64,000 nt of DNA, taken from positions 473,441,650 through 473,505,649 of the forward strand of contig CM042684.1 in NCBI GenBank assembly GCA_023614405.1, read 5' to 3'. Shown here in pieces: positions 1 through 14,579 of the stretch. This stretch comes from Avena insularis. Lineage: Eukaryota > Streptophyta > Magnoliopsida > Poales > Poaceae. The translations under genes and the position numbers were made by a program. Below the pieces are notes generated by a model. It saw nothing but the letters and a program-made list of their open reading frames with translations. It was not told the DNA's origin and did not search any database. How positions within the stretch are numbered: the stretch's first letter is position 1; each line of letters starts with the position of its first letter.

Positions 1-83
1 CCACGCACCAACGTCAGGTTGAAAAGGCGAATCGGCTGCTCATGCGGCATCAAGAAGCGACTCCTCCGGCCACTCGAACAAGC
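1..83 (+). pseudogene. Integrase fragment of a Tat-type gypsy element
   Basis: Read on the plus strand, this piece encodes the region around the catalytic Glu of a gypsy integrase (GIKKRLLRPLEQ). The same motif is at 60291-60380 (minus) and in element A near 30700. Relative to the right-arm copy it carries small indels, so the frame is broken near base 13. The element continues off the left edge. At about 83 it is fused directly to the last 82 bases of the LTR, so everything between integrase and the LTR end is deleted. Confidence 0.75.
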
Positions 84-163
84 CGATAGATGTCTCCAGC
101 ACTCCCTCCTTCTCCAAAACCCAAGTCCATAACAATGGGCATTGATGAGTTAAACCCTCGTCA
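82..163 (+). repeat. 82-bp terminal fragment of Tat-type LTR
   Basis: This stretch matches the 3' end of the 487-bp LTRs of elements A (36730-37216, minus) and B (39963-40449), including the terminal ...CCCTCGTCA. It ends exactly where those LTRs end, so the boundary at 163/164 is a genuine LTR-to-target junction. The mirrored copy is 60209-60290. Confidence 0.85.
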
Positions 164-693
164 GTATCTACTACAGGTTCAACATCATCAAGCATGGTAA
201 TCTTATGTGTTACGATAGATGGATCTATTCCTTTAATATCACTCGGTGTGTATCTAAAGGCTTCACGATGCTTAACCAAAACTGAAATGAGTTTATTTGT
301 TTCGATTTCCGATAGATTCTTGCTAATAATAACAGGACATTTATTTTCATTATCTAAAAACTCATACCTCATATCGTCTGGAAGTTGTTTCAATTCAATT
401 GGTGGAGGCTCTTCATCTCCTTTTCTTACCAGTTCTTCATAGTCATGTGGATTCTGTGCTTCTGGAATTGAATCAAGGTAATCATCCATGTCTTCTTTCT
501 CCTCATCATCTGGTGCTTCCTCCCAATTGCTACCTTGGTGGAAAAGACGTGTTGGTGCTTCATCCATGCAAGACACAATGGCTGACTCATTTCCTTTCAT
601 GGCCTTTATCTTCTTCTTTGACGGTTCTTTGCATGAGTAATAAATAAGAATAGCAGTAAACATGTATAGTTCATTACAAAATAAATAGTACAA
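164..693 (-). pseudogene. Athila-type retroelement remnant (pre-RT region)
   Basis: The minus strand keeps an open frame of about 175 codons. It has an acidic stretch followed by a segment resembling the region just upstream of reverse transcriptase in Athila-lineage gypsy polyproteins (LPDDMRYEFLDNENKCPVII, then SDIKGIDPSI). It is cut off before the RT catalytic core by the LTR end at 163. Upstream on the minus strand (about 700-760) are traces of a Cys/His-containing segment with an in-frame stop. The mirrored copy at 59679-60208 differs by an Ala/Thr change. A host gene origin is less likely but not excluded, because no gag or RT core remains. Confidence 0.6.
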
Positions 694-1361
694 GATTAAA
701 TCTATATTACCTCACTGCCAACATTGCATCAATGTCATCTGGGTTATCCTTCTTACAATTGTGCTAATGATGCCCATAGTTCTTACAAATAAGATATAGA
801 TGCTTGCTTGAAACTACACTCAAACTGTAGCTCTAACGAACAGAAAAAAGAAGACTCACCCGTCTCCAGCAGGGGAGCTCGCTGATGCATGCTCGACGGA
901 CGGGCCTTGGCCGCCCTTGCCGGATGTGCTCGCCATTGCCGCTTGTCATTGCCAGTTCGCCTCCTCATTGCCGCCTCACGCCGTGCGTGTTCGTCATTGT
1001 CGCCTTCGCCGTGCCTAGGCTACCACCAGCAACCTCCATTCCTTACATGGCCCTTCAGCTCAGGCCGCCATCGACACCTCCGGTTTGAGCCACTGTGCCG
1101 CCGCAGATAGGGTTCACAGTTTCTAGGGAAAGAGACGGGAGTGAGAGGTTGGGATCGATCAGCTCCTTATCGATCGATTACATACAGAAGGGTATTTTGG
1201 TCCAATAAAAGAATGACTGACGGAACCGACTAACGCAACCAACAACGGTGTCATGTTAGGAACAAAATCATGTTTAGATGTCAAAATGGGAAGAAGTTTT
1301 TTTCTAGTGTCAAATAAGAAAGCCGATTTTAAGCGAGTATCAAATAAGGAATTTTCTCCTA
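694..1361. other. No gene seen; contains the patch that diverges between arms
   Basis: No supported coding region. Bases about 915-1130 are GC-rich and align poorly with the mirrored stretch at about 59256-59470, while both flanks match closely. The net length difference between arms across this interval is 14 bases. Confidence 0.6.
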
Positions 1362-1484
1362 CTCCCTCCGGTGCATATTATTGTTTTTAACTTTGTCTAG
1401 ATACGAATGCATCTAGTCTAAATACTTAACTAGATACATCCGAATCTACGTAAAGTTGAGAACAATAATATAGACTGGAGGGAG
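1362..1484. mobile_element. Stowaway-type MITE
   Basis: A short element with inverted termini CTCCCTCC...GGAGGGAG is flanked by TA on both sides (1360-1361 and 1485-1486), the target preference of Tc1/mariner-derived Stowaway elements. The inverted repeats extend inward (CATATTATTGTT against AACAATAATATA). The mirrored copy is 58908-59024. The two copies differ mainly by about five bases near the centre, so the insertion predates the duplication. Confidence 0.88.
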
Positions 1485-1542
1485 TACTTTTTTCCTGCTG
1501 TATTTCTTTAACACACAGAGTTTTTATTGATTCAATTGGTAA

Positions 1543-3642
<2,100 letters not shown>

Positions 3643-4753
3643 TCATAGAGTGAAGGGAACAGCAGAGTCATCGGACGAGGGCTGCAGCGCATTGATCTTG
3701 ATAACATATTTCTTTCTGCTAGACACGCTGCTGCTGCCCTGTGAGCTCGTCTGGGTGTCATCTAAGCTATCATACAAGGCGGAGTCCTCGTCCTCGTAAG
3801 AGCTCCCGATATGAGCGCCGCACTTGCGGCAGAGCAGCCGTGTCCTGTTTCTGAAGAAACCCCAGGAACACCTCGAGCGGAAGTACGGCGTGCAGCTCAC
3901 CTCGTCGGTCTGTGTGAACCGGCCCTCGTCGATGGCAAAGAAGGAGATAACGCCTTTCCTGATCTGCTTCCCGTACTTCGATCCAATGTTTGCGGTGTTT
4001 CGTGTCGAGGAGCTCAAGTTCAATTCATAGCCACAGTATCCACAGCTGCAAGTAGGAAACAAATAACATATTACACATTTTGTTATCTAAAAGAAAACAT
4101 ATAAGCTTACAAATCTGAAAGCAACATCCTGCTGTTTCGACAAAAATGGCGTACTTGCATAACCGACAATTTGATGTTTCTCTGTATAATGCATTCACAC
4201 GTTTAAATTATGCAGTACTCCGTACTAGAGTATTTGTTCTTGTCTGATCAAGTATCAAGATGCATCTATCAGTAGCCAGGGTTAGGCTGCACTGAAAATT
4301 GTCGCGTCCAAATAAACCCCCTCAAGTTGTCACAGAGCATGATCTCTTGGAGAAACAGAGGGCCAATGCTGATTTACTTCAATTCACTTACCGGCATCTC
4401 TCTCTCTCTCTGATCAATTTACTTCTGTAACCAGGACCAACTGAAACCAAAAGATTCAGTATCCATCATCTGAACCCAGCAGCACTGCGACAGTATTCTG
4501 AAACTATTCTAGTCAGACTTATGAAGACATAAGTACACAGCAGGAAGTTCAGGTTCCACAAGCCGAAAAGTGGGAGTCCAAGGCAAGGATCAAACCAGAT
4601 TCTCGATGCTAGGGTTTAATCCGTTCCTGACGAACTAATCAGCAGCGGCAAGAGCAAGAGTACGGCAGCAGGAAGGGAGGGGGAAGGAAGTTGGCGAGCG
4701 AACCTGTAGGCTACGTCCTTGGCGGAGTAGCAGCCGTCGAGCGTCCTCGCCAT
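3643..4753 (-). CDS. Zinc-ribbon protein of the At4g08330 family, complete two-exon gene
   Basis: Exon 1 is 4704-4753 and exon 2 is 3643-4045, with a 658-base intron bounded by GT (4703-4702) and AG (4047-4046). Exon 1 encodes MARTLDGCYSAKDVAY. The junction codon AG/C gives Ser, and the product is 150 residues. Two CxxC pairs, Cys18-Cys21 and Cys89-Cys92, can form a zinc ribbon. Between them are the conserved NLSSSTRNT and ISFFAIDEGRF segments. The tail is acidic and serine-rich, ending in a short hydrophobic stretch. The family is conserved in land plants and annotated as an uncharacterised, possibly chloroplast protein; its function is unknown. The start was chosen because it opens exon 1 and fits the family length. 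The intron contains the inner breakpoint of the inverted duplication (4392). A weak TATA-like AATAAAG lies near 4924-4931. Confidence 0.88.
4397..4411. repeat. TC dinucleotide run at the duplication breakpoint
   Basis: An uninterrupted TC/GA run sits five bases from the point where homology between the arms ends (4392). Polypurine/polypyrimidine tracts of this kind are prone to breakage or replication stalling; a role here is inference. Confidence 0.7.
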
Positions 4754-5815
4754 GCTCCCCTCCTCCCCTGCCGGCACCTACCAACCAGAATCCTGATCGA
4801 TTCGGGAAGAGCCGGGGACGAAGGAGAGAGGGGAAGGGTGGTTCGTTGGTTTGATCGGGAGGGCGAAGTGGGCAACGGTCTCCGCGGAGGTTGGTCGACC
4901 GCGCCGCGCTGGCTCCTCCTCGCCTTTATTTTTTTCTTTTATTTGCGCACGTCGTTGATGGTACGGGTGATGGGGGCGTTGCTCTCGCGTTGTGTGTGCT
5001 TGCCAGCAACGTGGCCGATGGCCGTGGCTGCTGCCGACCGCGATCGTGATGTGACGTGACGCGATTACGTGGAGATTGGTGACAGACACCTCGTTCGCTC
5101 GCTGTATTTGCGTGTTGCCAAACATTGTGCTGACCCTCTGTTTAACGAGAACGAAAAATCTCCTGCAAAAGGCTTGCCGTGCAGGGATTTTTTTTCCCGA
5201 ACCAACGATGCATGATTTGACCCGATCCTAACCGCCAGAAAGATGCTCTTGGCAACGTTGTAGCACACGCTAACTGAGTCTGAGCCAGTGTCCCAAGTCG
5301 TGACAGTTATGGTGCTAGTCTCGTCGGGTGACTTCAGAGTGGAAATCTGTGATTGCGCAAACTGGCGTCTAAGGACACGTGGCATCGTTGCAAATCATCA
5401 AGGTTTAAGCACATGTGGCTCCATCACCAGACGCCATCTAGATAAGGAGGACGGACTGTTTACCTCCTTGGCTTGGCTTGGCTTGGCTTGTGGCTTGGTT
5501 TATGTGTCTTTTCTCCGTGCAGTGATTTTCAAAGAGCAATGGCCCACTGCCCACATGATGCCCATTGCTCCTTAGATGACGATATTGGTAGGAGTGATCT
5601 AACCTCTTCAAAATAAAAAGATACCGGTGAGATGATTTCATTCGGTCGACTACATCAAAGAGAAAAAGACAGAGTAATTAAAGGGATCAGATTTTTTTGT
5701 GTGCAAAAAGACCCGATTTCCACATATTAAGTACTAGAACAAACTCCCGACAATCCTTCGAAAAAAAAAAGAACCGATGTGTGCCTTGTGTATTTGGTTA
5801 CCGTGTTGGTTATTA
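4754..5815. other. Upstream region of the zinc-ribbon gene; no second gene seen
   Basis: This stretch is unique to the left side and holds the promoter of the minus-strand gene. A short TTGGC/TTGGCTTGGC tandem run lies near 5467-5499. Open frames up to 122 codons show no recognisable domain. Confidence 0.5.
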
Positions 5816-5894
5816 CTACCCGTTCCATAATATAAGTCTTTTTAAAAAACTAAAATAGTTTGCTAAAAAAGCTTATATAGTGGAACTGAGGGAG
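5816..5894. mobile_element. Stowaway-like MITE, second type
   Basis: It begins CTACCCGTTCCATAATATAA after a TA and ends in GAACTGAGGGAG. The internal CATAATATAAG and CTTATATAGTG segments are imperfect inverted repeats typical of Triticeae Stowaways. It is not present in the right arm, since it lies outside the duplicated block. The 3' TA is not preserved. Confidence 0.65.
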
Positions 5895-6104
5895 CACTTC
5901 TAAAGTTGTGGTTTTTGGAAATCGTATTAAGTCCTATAGTTGAGGTTTTCTGTAATAAGTGTACTGAAGTTGTTGGTTTGGGTAATTAGTTCTTGTTTCC
6001 TTAGTTGCCCTTTTGCGCACGTCGTGGACCCGTGGTTGTGGTATGGATGATGGTGCCGTTACCCTGGCGCCTCGACAGCAACGTGTGCAATGGCCGTGAT
6101 CGCT

Positions 6105-6247
6105 ACCCCCTATATTAGAGTTTGTTTTGTATTGGAGTTGGACTCTAGCCTAAGTCGGTTTAGGGCCTCCCTCTCTTCTATATAAACGTTGTAATATTGT
6201 CTAAATCAATAAGTTATTTCTCTTCCAAACTATCATGGTATCAGACG
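6105..6247 (+). repeat. Copia LTR end and initiator-Met primer binding site
   Basis: A short AT-rich stretch with TATA-like CTATATAAACG (6179-6189) ends in TATCA at 6235. It is followed by TGGTATCAGA (6236 on), the start of the usual plant initiator-Met primer binding site with one extra base further in. The upstream limit of the LTR is unclear, about 6105, and it appears truncated. Confidence 0.65.
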
Positions 6248-6268
6248 CCTAGGTTTTTCCGCACCTAG

Positions 6269-8557
6269 ATGGCTCCGCCTACTCCACCGCCGCCGCCGAA
6301 AGGTCCTCTCTAGACCGCGGCGGAAGCCCGCGCCGCCGGCGTCAAACCCTCCTTCTCCACCTCCTCTATCTCCACCTCTACCCCTATTACCCAACAAAAT
6401 CCTATCCAAATAGCCTCAATTTTTTTAGCCGATACAATCTCCGACGTCTCTCCGTTCATACCTATTACCCTAGATCTTGCACTCCACAACTACTACCATT
6501 GGCGCCACTTATTTCATGTTCATCTCGGCCGATGTGGTCTCCATGATCACGTCGAACCGAACTCGGTGCCTCGTTCTGCCGATCCTCGCTGGGTCCAAGA
6601 TGATCTAGCAATTATACAATGGATCTACACCCGCATATCCACCGAGCTTTTCAATCTCGTCTCCAATGACGACGCCACCGCCGCGCATCTATGGGCCTCT
6701 CTTCAACATCTTTTCCAGGATAATAGCGACGCCCGCATCAATGCCCTACATACCGAGCTCCGTACCATGTCTCAGGAGACGCCTCTGTCACCGTTCTATG
6801 CCAGAAGATCAAGGCTATCGGCGACGAATTACGTGAGCTTGGCGACCCTGTTGAAGATCACACACTCATCAATGCTCTCCTCGTCAGCCTCGGCGAGCAA
6901 TTCGACAAGCAGGTGGCCTTTATTCCGATGATGCGACCGTGTCCCACTTTCGCCGAAGTCCGATCTCTCCTCCAACTGGAGGCCACGACGCAAGCTCGCA
7001 AAGCATCGCGCCCCACTCAAGCTCAGGTGTTCCACACGGCGGCTCGACCTCCCCCTCCGGCCCCCTCCGCCGGCCCTCCCCACGCTATCCCACGTATAGA
7101 CCGCCTCAACCTCGACCACCTGCTCCTGCTCCACCTACGGTGCCCCCGACAGCACCATCATCGGCTCCGACATGGCGACCTCCGCACGACCCGTGGACTG
7201 GACTTGTTTAGGCTTGGTCCATGCCTTGGTTCGCTCCGTCTCCCTACGGGGCCCCTCCCGCCTACACCGGAACTTGGAGTCCCGGGCTCCGTCCTGCAAT
7301 CGGTTCCCCCGGGCTCCTTGGACGACAGCCTCAGCAAGTCTACACCGCGCAGGCGCCACCCCTCCCTACATGGCCCAGATGGCGCCACCTCAATACGTGG
7401 CCTCGCCGACGTCGCTGCCCTACATGTACAATGCTACTCCAGCTCCTCAGTACATGCCTGCGTCTCCCGCTCACAACCGCTCCACCAAGCTGGGACCAAG
7501 CCGCCTTCATCGCTGCCATGAACAATTTTACACTCAACAATTACGAAGGTACGGATTGGATTTTTGATTCTGGTGCTTTCTCGCATATGTCTTCAAATAT
7601 GGATTTTCTGTCAGCTTGTTCTTCCTCTCCTTTTTCTTCTATCACCATTGGCGATGGATCTTCTATCCCCATCTCTTGCACCGGCCAATCTTACATCATT
7701 AATCCAAACACCAATTTTATTCTACGAAATATCCTAGTTGCTCCCTTATTAATTAAAAATCTAATATCTGTTCGACAATTTACTATTGATAATAATGTTT
7801 TCATAGAATTTGATCCCTTTGGTTTGTCTGTGAAAGATCTGAAAACGGCGGCGGTCCTCGCTCGTTACAATAGTTCGGGCGACCTCTATCCTCTCCATGG
7901 CGCACCCACCTCCACACCTCAAGCCATGATTGCCTCCGTCACCCTTTGCCACCGTCGTCTTGGTCACCCCAATAAACATACCATGTCATCCGTGCTTCAA
8001 GAGTTTCGCATATCTAGTGATAGTTCTTCGCATGATTCCTCAGTTTGTAATGCCCGTCAATGCGGCAAACATATTAGATTACCTTTCGGCACTTCTTCAA
8101 CCTATAGTTCTTTTCCGTTTAAATTGTTACATTGTGATCTATGGACCTCTCCAATACCAAGTGTTTCTGGTTTCAAATATTATCTCATTATTTTGGATGA
8201 TTATTCTCATTATGTTTGGACCTTTCCTCTTCGTGCTAAATCTGATGTTCATCAACTTTTTCTTAATTTTCGACAATATGTTCTAACACACTTTGGCCTC
8301 CCTATTCGTTTCATCCAATGTGACAACAGAAAAGAATTTGATAACAACCAAAAAAGAACTTTCTTTCTCTCCCAAGGCATCCTATTTCGTTTTTCATGTC
8401 CTTACACTTCTCAAAACGGTAAGGCTAAACACTCACTTCGCTCTATCAACGACATCTTATGCACTCTCCTCATTCAAGCATCTCTTCCACCGCGTTTTTG
8501 GGCTAAGGCTCTCCGGACCGCCACCTATCTTCTAAATATACGACCAACCAAAACATG
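6269..8557 (+). pseudogene. Ty1/copia gag-pol, truncated in integrase
   Basis: The gag starts ATGGCTCCGCC at 6269 but meets a TAG within about a dozen codons. Gag-like frames continue to about 7500 with shifts and a proline-rich stretch. From about 7550 a copia protease motif is clear (DWIFDSGAFSHM, catalytic DSG). A GAG-pre-integrase HRRLGH motif and an integrase core follow: HCDLWTSP gives the first Asp and QCDNRKEF the second. The region of the third catalytic residue reads QNGKAKH where a Glu is expected, so the enzyme is probably dead. Reverse transcriptase and RNase H are absent: the frame is cut at 8557 by the end of a minus-strand copia LTR. The missing 3' half was not found elsewhere in the window. 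Confidence 0.8.
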
Positions 8558-10259
8558 TGTTGGGTCCGTAGCATAGAAAACAAAAATTTCCTACGATGAG
8601 AACTATACGCCAAGATCTATCTACTAGGTACAGAGCAACGGGTGGACATACATCCATCGAGAACTTATCCTCGAAGACAACGAGTTTTGTTAACGAGTAG
8701 GAACTCGTGGTTGATGTAGTCATACACTTTCCGATCTCAAGATCGTGATGAAGTCCAGCAGGTCCAGCTCCAGCACGTCCATCAGATCCAGCTCCAGCAC
8801 CACCAAGTCCAGCACCGCAAAGCAGCGGTGCATCCGTGATCGCACACACATCCAGTACCCCGACAACCTCCGTCTCTCGCTCCAGCAAAGCAGCGGAAGC
8901 AGCAACTCCTTTCCAGATAAAGCCACCAGGAACATGTATCTCGCTAATCCGAGACCATGGGGAAATAATACTAGAGGGGGAGAGAGATCCTTCACAAGGA
9001 GGTGTGAGTATGAAGGTGTGAGAGGGGGGCCTTTTATAGGATGAGGGGAGGGTACCCCTCCCCATGGCCGGCGCCCCAAGAGGTGACCCCTCACCTTCTC
9101 ATTCATGTGGTGGTAACTCCCTCCACATAAATTTGCCCCTTCACATTCTCTTTTAAAGTCCCCACTTTAAATGCATTAAATTTCTCCAAATTTAATGCTC
9201 TCTCATTTAATAAAACTCTTTTATTATTTTTATTCAGAATTTTTGTTAATTACTTTAATTAACAAACATTCACATAAAATCCCCTGCAACATTTCAATAT
9301 TACATGCAGAACCAATTTCAGCAATTTTACCCGAAACATTTTTGGTGTCTATTGAAATAATTCCAGCGCTTTCTTAAATCTTTATCTGAAACATATTTGC
9401 TCCAAATGGTGTCGGTATCCCTTAAGTGTGTCACCCTACGGTTCGCAAATAATGTAGACATGATCGAGACCCCTCTCAAATCAATAATCAGAAGCGGGAC
9501 CTGGAGATCCATATTGACTCCTACACATTCAACGATGACTTCTGTGATCGTGAGTACCTTTAACGCTAGTAACTAAATCCTTTTGTCTCACGATATATTA
9601 CATGTCCGAGATTCGATCATCAGTATATCCATACCTAGTTTGATCTCGTTGTCGACATGCACTCTTTTCTCGTTCCCGTGATATAACATTTTAGTGATCA
9701 CATCACTTGCTTGCAAGCTATCTTAATGTGATATCACCGAGAGGGCCCAGAGTATATCTATCCGTCATCGGGATTGACAAATTCCAATCTTGATCCATGA
9801 GCCTCAACATAACACCTTCGTAGCACTGAACCCATATTTATAGTCACCCTGTTATAGTGTGACGTTTGATGTTATCAAGATACTCTTCCGGTGTTAGCAA
9901 TTAACATGATCTCATGGTCTAAGGATAAAGATTACTTCGTATGATGTTATAGCAATATAAACATAATGACTTGATCGTAATGCTATACTTCGGATGAATG
10001 TTCATCACATCATTCAACTAATGTTGTGACCTTGTTATTAACAACATCCAATGTCCATGATCAGAAAACCTTGATCATCTTGTTAATCAACAAGCTAGTC
10101 TATAAGAGAGGCATAACTAGGAACCCTTTTTGTTTATTAAACACACATGTATTGACGTTTCCGATCAATACAATTCTAGCATGAAAAATAAACATTTATC
10201 ATAAACATGGAATAAGATAATAACCACTTTATTATTGCCTCTCGGGCATATTCCCTTCA
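8558..10259 (-). repeat. Copia LTR, minus strand, of the decayed element
   Basis: It starts TGTTGGGTCC on the plus strand and ends CCCTTCA, the reverse of LTRs at 14580-16196, 21210-22866 and 27288-28971. Length is 1702 bases. It is the 3' LTR of the minus-strand element, since polypurine-type sequence (reverse of TCTCCCACTTGCAC) adjoins at 10260. Its outer flank is ACATG; no matching duplication was found. Confidence 0.85.
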
Positions 10260-13200
10260 GTCTCCCACTTGCACTAGAGTCAATAATCTAGTTTGAAAAA
10301 CTTTGCGTATTGAACACCTATGGCTTTCTGGTGTTGCATATACGCTATTGCTAGTGGTTAACATAATCTCCGGATCTGACAATTTCAGGTCTATGTGTAT
10401 TTGCATGTCTTTGCGTCTCTACGCATCACTCATTCTCAAATGAGATGGTATTGTATAAATTTGGTCCTTTGGTGAGACCTTTAGTTCGTTCAGGTTAAAA
10501 TATGTTGATATTATTGTCATACAATATATATTAATAGTATTAGCCCACTTTGAACTACACCTAGTTTGATAACAAACTACTTAACACAAATGCCCTCCTT
10601 TGCTGCTACTATAGCAGTTATATACTTAGCCTTTTGTTGTAGTATCCGTCACAATGTCTCAACTTTGGAACTCATCCAAATTCATCATGGAACATCCTTT
10701 CCATTACATTGTGCCACCCATAGTCTAAATTGAGATAAATTTCATTTGTATCTTTTGACAAAACTAGTATCAATGCAACACTTTACAATGAACTACCTGT
10801 AACTATTTGTCACTTATACATGATATATTCTTAGTTCTTCCAAAGCTCATAAGAATATCTTTACTATTGTCCAATGATCATCTTATGAATCATTCTGGTA
10901 TGTGCTCATAACATTTAGAGCATAGGACATTCTGGATATATACATATGATGGTATAATCGATTTAAATCTTCATATGATTTTACTCACCAAGTGTTGAAA
11001 CACTTGAATTTTGATACAATCCTTTCCATACAGCAAGAACCTTTCTTGTTGTTTCCATATTGAACCCTTTCAATATATCATATATGTATGTCTGGCACAA
11101 CCATATTAGCGCTTCAATCTATCCATATAGATATTGATGCCAAATATTCCGGTTTTGCCCAAGTCTTTCATCGAAATCTTATTTTAATGAAACTCTTAAC
11201 TTGTGTCAATACAAGATACATCATTTCCAATCAACAATATGTCCTCTACATAATGTATTAGAAATATGTCTCAGTGCTCCCACTTAATTTCTTGCAAATG
11301 CAAGCATCTTCATCATCTCCGATGAATTTAAACTCTTTTAACAGTTTCATCATGGTGAAGATTCCAACTCCGCTATGCTTACTTCAACTATTTGAAGTTT
11401 GCATGCCCTTTTAGCACCCTTTGAATTAACAAAACCCTTCAGACCGTGTCATGTACATGTCCTAGGTAACCATTCTATTAGAAGAACATTGTTTTGTTTG
11501 TTCAACTACCATACATCAAATTATATGTAGTGGTTGCTACATTAACCCGTCAAGACTAAATATCGCTATGAAAGATCAAATCTTGTCATAGTCAACTCCT
11601 TGAACATTGTCGTAAACTTCTTTCTGACATGTTAACTATTTCATAGATGTTAAACATCCATGTCTTATTTCTTTATAGATCCAAACATGACCGATAGGCT
11701 TCATGCCTTTCCGGAGGGTCTTCCAAGTTCAGAAACTTGATTTCTCGTGTATGGATACTATCACGGATTCTATGACTTCTAGTCATTTTATGGAGTCAGG
11801 GCCCATCATCGCTTCTTTGCATGTAGTCGGTTCATCATTGTCAAAACAATAACGACTTGCTTATCAAATCACACTATTTGATTCTTACCGACCCACACGG
11901 TTCAATAGGAACTCTAATCTCCGAGATCACACCCTTTGTAATCATGGGAGCCATGAGCATTTTGGCCGCCACCGGGACACTTTCCGGCTCTGCGCTACTT
12001 AGCACATATAGCTAAGGTTCAACAACCTTATCAAAGTTCTATTGTCCTCCCACTTAACTTTTCACAAAAAATTCCTTCTCAAGAAACTTGACGTTCCAAG
12101 TAACAAACTCTTTTGTCCTTGGTGTTATGGAGAAATTCCCAACAAATTCTTTGGGATTACCTACAAAGACGTGCTTATCCAACTTTGGTTGTAAACATTT
12201 TACTTATGCATAGCATACCAAAATTTAAGAAAAGACAATTCGGGTTTTATCCCAAACCATAACTTATGTGGTGTCATTTCAACGGATCACGATGTTGCTC
12301 TTTTCAGTGTAAAAGCGGTAGTCTCTAAAGCTTCAATCCTTAAAACATAATGGCAGTTTTATAAATGATATCTTTGATCTTACCATGTCAAACATGGTTT
12401 GATTTCATCTCTCGAATATTCCATACTCCTATGGTTTATCGGGAAACACAAATCATGGAACAATTCCTCAAATCTTAGGTGTTTTGCTAATAACTCAAAT
12501 ATTTTCCTTTATGATCAAATCATAAACTCTTTATTTTCTTGTTACAATGATTTTTCACTTCATCTTGAAAGACTTTGAACAATTTTCAAATGTTTCATAC
12601 TTCTTCCTTATTAAGTAAATATATAGATATATTCACTCAAATTTTCGGAGAAATCATATGAAGCAAAAAGATCCATCGCATATGGCTACACATAATGGAC
12701 TATGCACATCAGCATGTACAATTTCCAATAAGCTAGTCATCCGTTCCTCTCTGGCCTATGGACGGAGTTTCAATTATCTCAAGGAAAGTCTCACATGCGT
12801 CAATTGATCAAAATCAAAGACTCCAAAAAATCCATCAACATGGAGTTTCTTCATGTTTTCTTTCAAATATAATTTAAACAGTGATGTCACTTCATAAGTG
12901 ATCTTTCAATCATTTGTCTTGCGACATTTTAGCAATAGTGTTTATGGATGTGATTTCTCCCACTAGACTTGTAAAAGTTCATCCATCCTTTATGGAATAC
13001 GGTAATTATTTTAACAACCATTGTTCTCATAATACCGGAACAAAATAACAATTATTAAAACAAATCTTGAAGGCTAGGTTTGACGACAACGAAAAAACAC
13101 AATAACACTTTATTTGTTTTCAATGAACATCATCACTTATTCTCTTGCTAGTTACTTAGGCCATTGTAGTTCATGAATTGCGTTGTCCTGTATGACACTT

Positions 13201-14579
13201 CATACCAACCAATTAGGTATCCAATACCTCAAAACCACATTGTTTAACAAGCAAGGAATACATCCATAACATGTATATCTTCTATATACCTAAGTTGGAC
13301 ATCTCCAACCTTTTCTTTTCTGCCAAATATTTTATAGATTCTCTTTCAACAATTCCTTTTCTTTTAAAAGAATCTATCAACATCAATTGTGGTGTCATTC
13401 ACATGACACATAGTACAGAGCGTATATAGTCAAATACTAATACCTTTGGACTTGCACTTTGAAGTGGATCACCATCATCAAATGTTTGGTGTTCTTTCAA
13501 AAATCCATTCTTTAGTAATCTATCAGTGTAGTAAACATTTTACTTACATCTTCTATTCATCCTTATCATGACAACTTTCATGATCAAGCTACTATAGCCT
13601 GTAAGGAAGAATCGCGAGTATAATGTTAGTTCCCAAAAACCTTTTTGGGAGATCCGGATGCCTAGCATCTCCATCCTTCACAAATTCTCATACATTATGA
13701 AAACATGTATTTTGCTAAATTATACTCTATCATAATGCAACCAAAAACATTGTTTCAGATATCACAATATCTTTCACACATGATGGTTTCTGAAACAATT
13801 TTCAGCTCCAATATAATCTTGATATTAAAACAACTTTTAAATATCAATAATCATGGATGCAAACATGATACTTTAGATACTAACATTGGAATTCTTACTC
13901 TTGATTTAATAATACTTATTAAACTTCATGGAGTAAATAGAGTTTGCTGAAAGTTTGCAATAGGACTTCTAAACTTTAAATTGACATTCAAAACAATACG
14001 ATACTAGTTCGTAAAGTAAATATCCAGAATTCTATAGTTCTATTATTTCAATTAAAACTAAGCATACGGTAGTGAACAGATGCCAATGACTACAACAAAT
14101 TATGCAAATTCACTTCAATTTAGTTTATGACAAATTGAGTTCGACTAATCCAAATTAGAAATGAACTCCCACTCAAAACGACACCCCTCGTGCCTTTTTG
14201 GTGATTACATGAACCAAATCCACTACACCAAGTCCGATCATCACGTGAGTCGGTGTAGCTTCAAAGGCGAGCATCTATATGGGCATCATATCAACTATAT
14301 GACTCATGCTTAACCTTTCGGTTCGTGTTCCGAGGCCATGTCTGTACATGCTAGGCTCGCCAAGTAAGAACCTTAGTACTCGCGTGTGTAAAACTGTCTT
14401 ACACCCGTTGTATGAAAGCGTAGAGTCGAGTACACCCGATCATCACGTGATGTCTCGAAACACGATCCATAGAACGGTGCATACTCAAGGAAGAACACAT
14501 TTTATCTTGATATCTAAATGAGGGATCATCTTACAATGCTACAGAAAGCGCCAAACTAGCAGTATAAGATGCTAACATC
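10260..14579 (-). pseudogene. Decayed copia internal region
   Basis: No long frame survives on either strand. The reverse complement nevertheless aligns with the plus-strand copia: near 12060-12200 it retains the integrase C-terminal motif around FLEKEF, and near 11220-11262 the reverse transcriptase YVDD motif followed by LLIGND, both with stops. The last 420 bases (14159-14579) match the untranslated leader of the plus copy (16752-17170). The 5' LTR and the first part of the leader are missing; the sequence stops where the plus-strand LTR begins. Many differences look like C-to-T changes, as expected for old methylated insertions, though I have not counted them. Confidence 0.72.

Noticed and set aside
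7221..8576. Complete 451-codon copia protein
   Set aside because: The last residues come from the inserted LTR, the first part is shifted gag, and RT and RNase H are missing.
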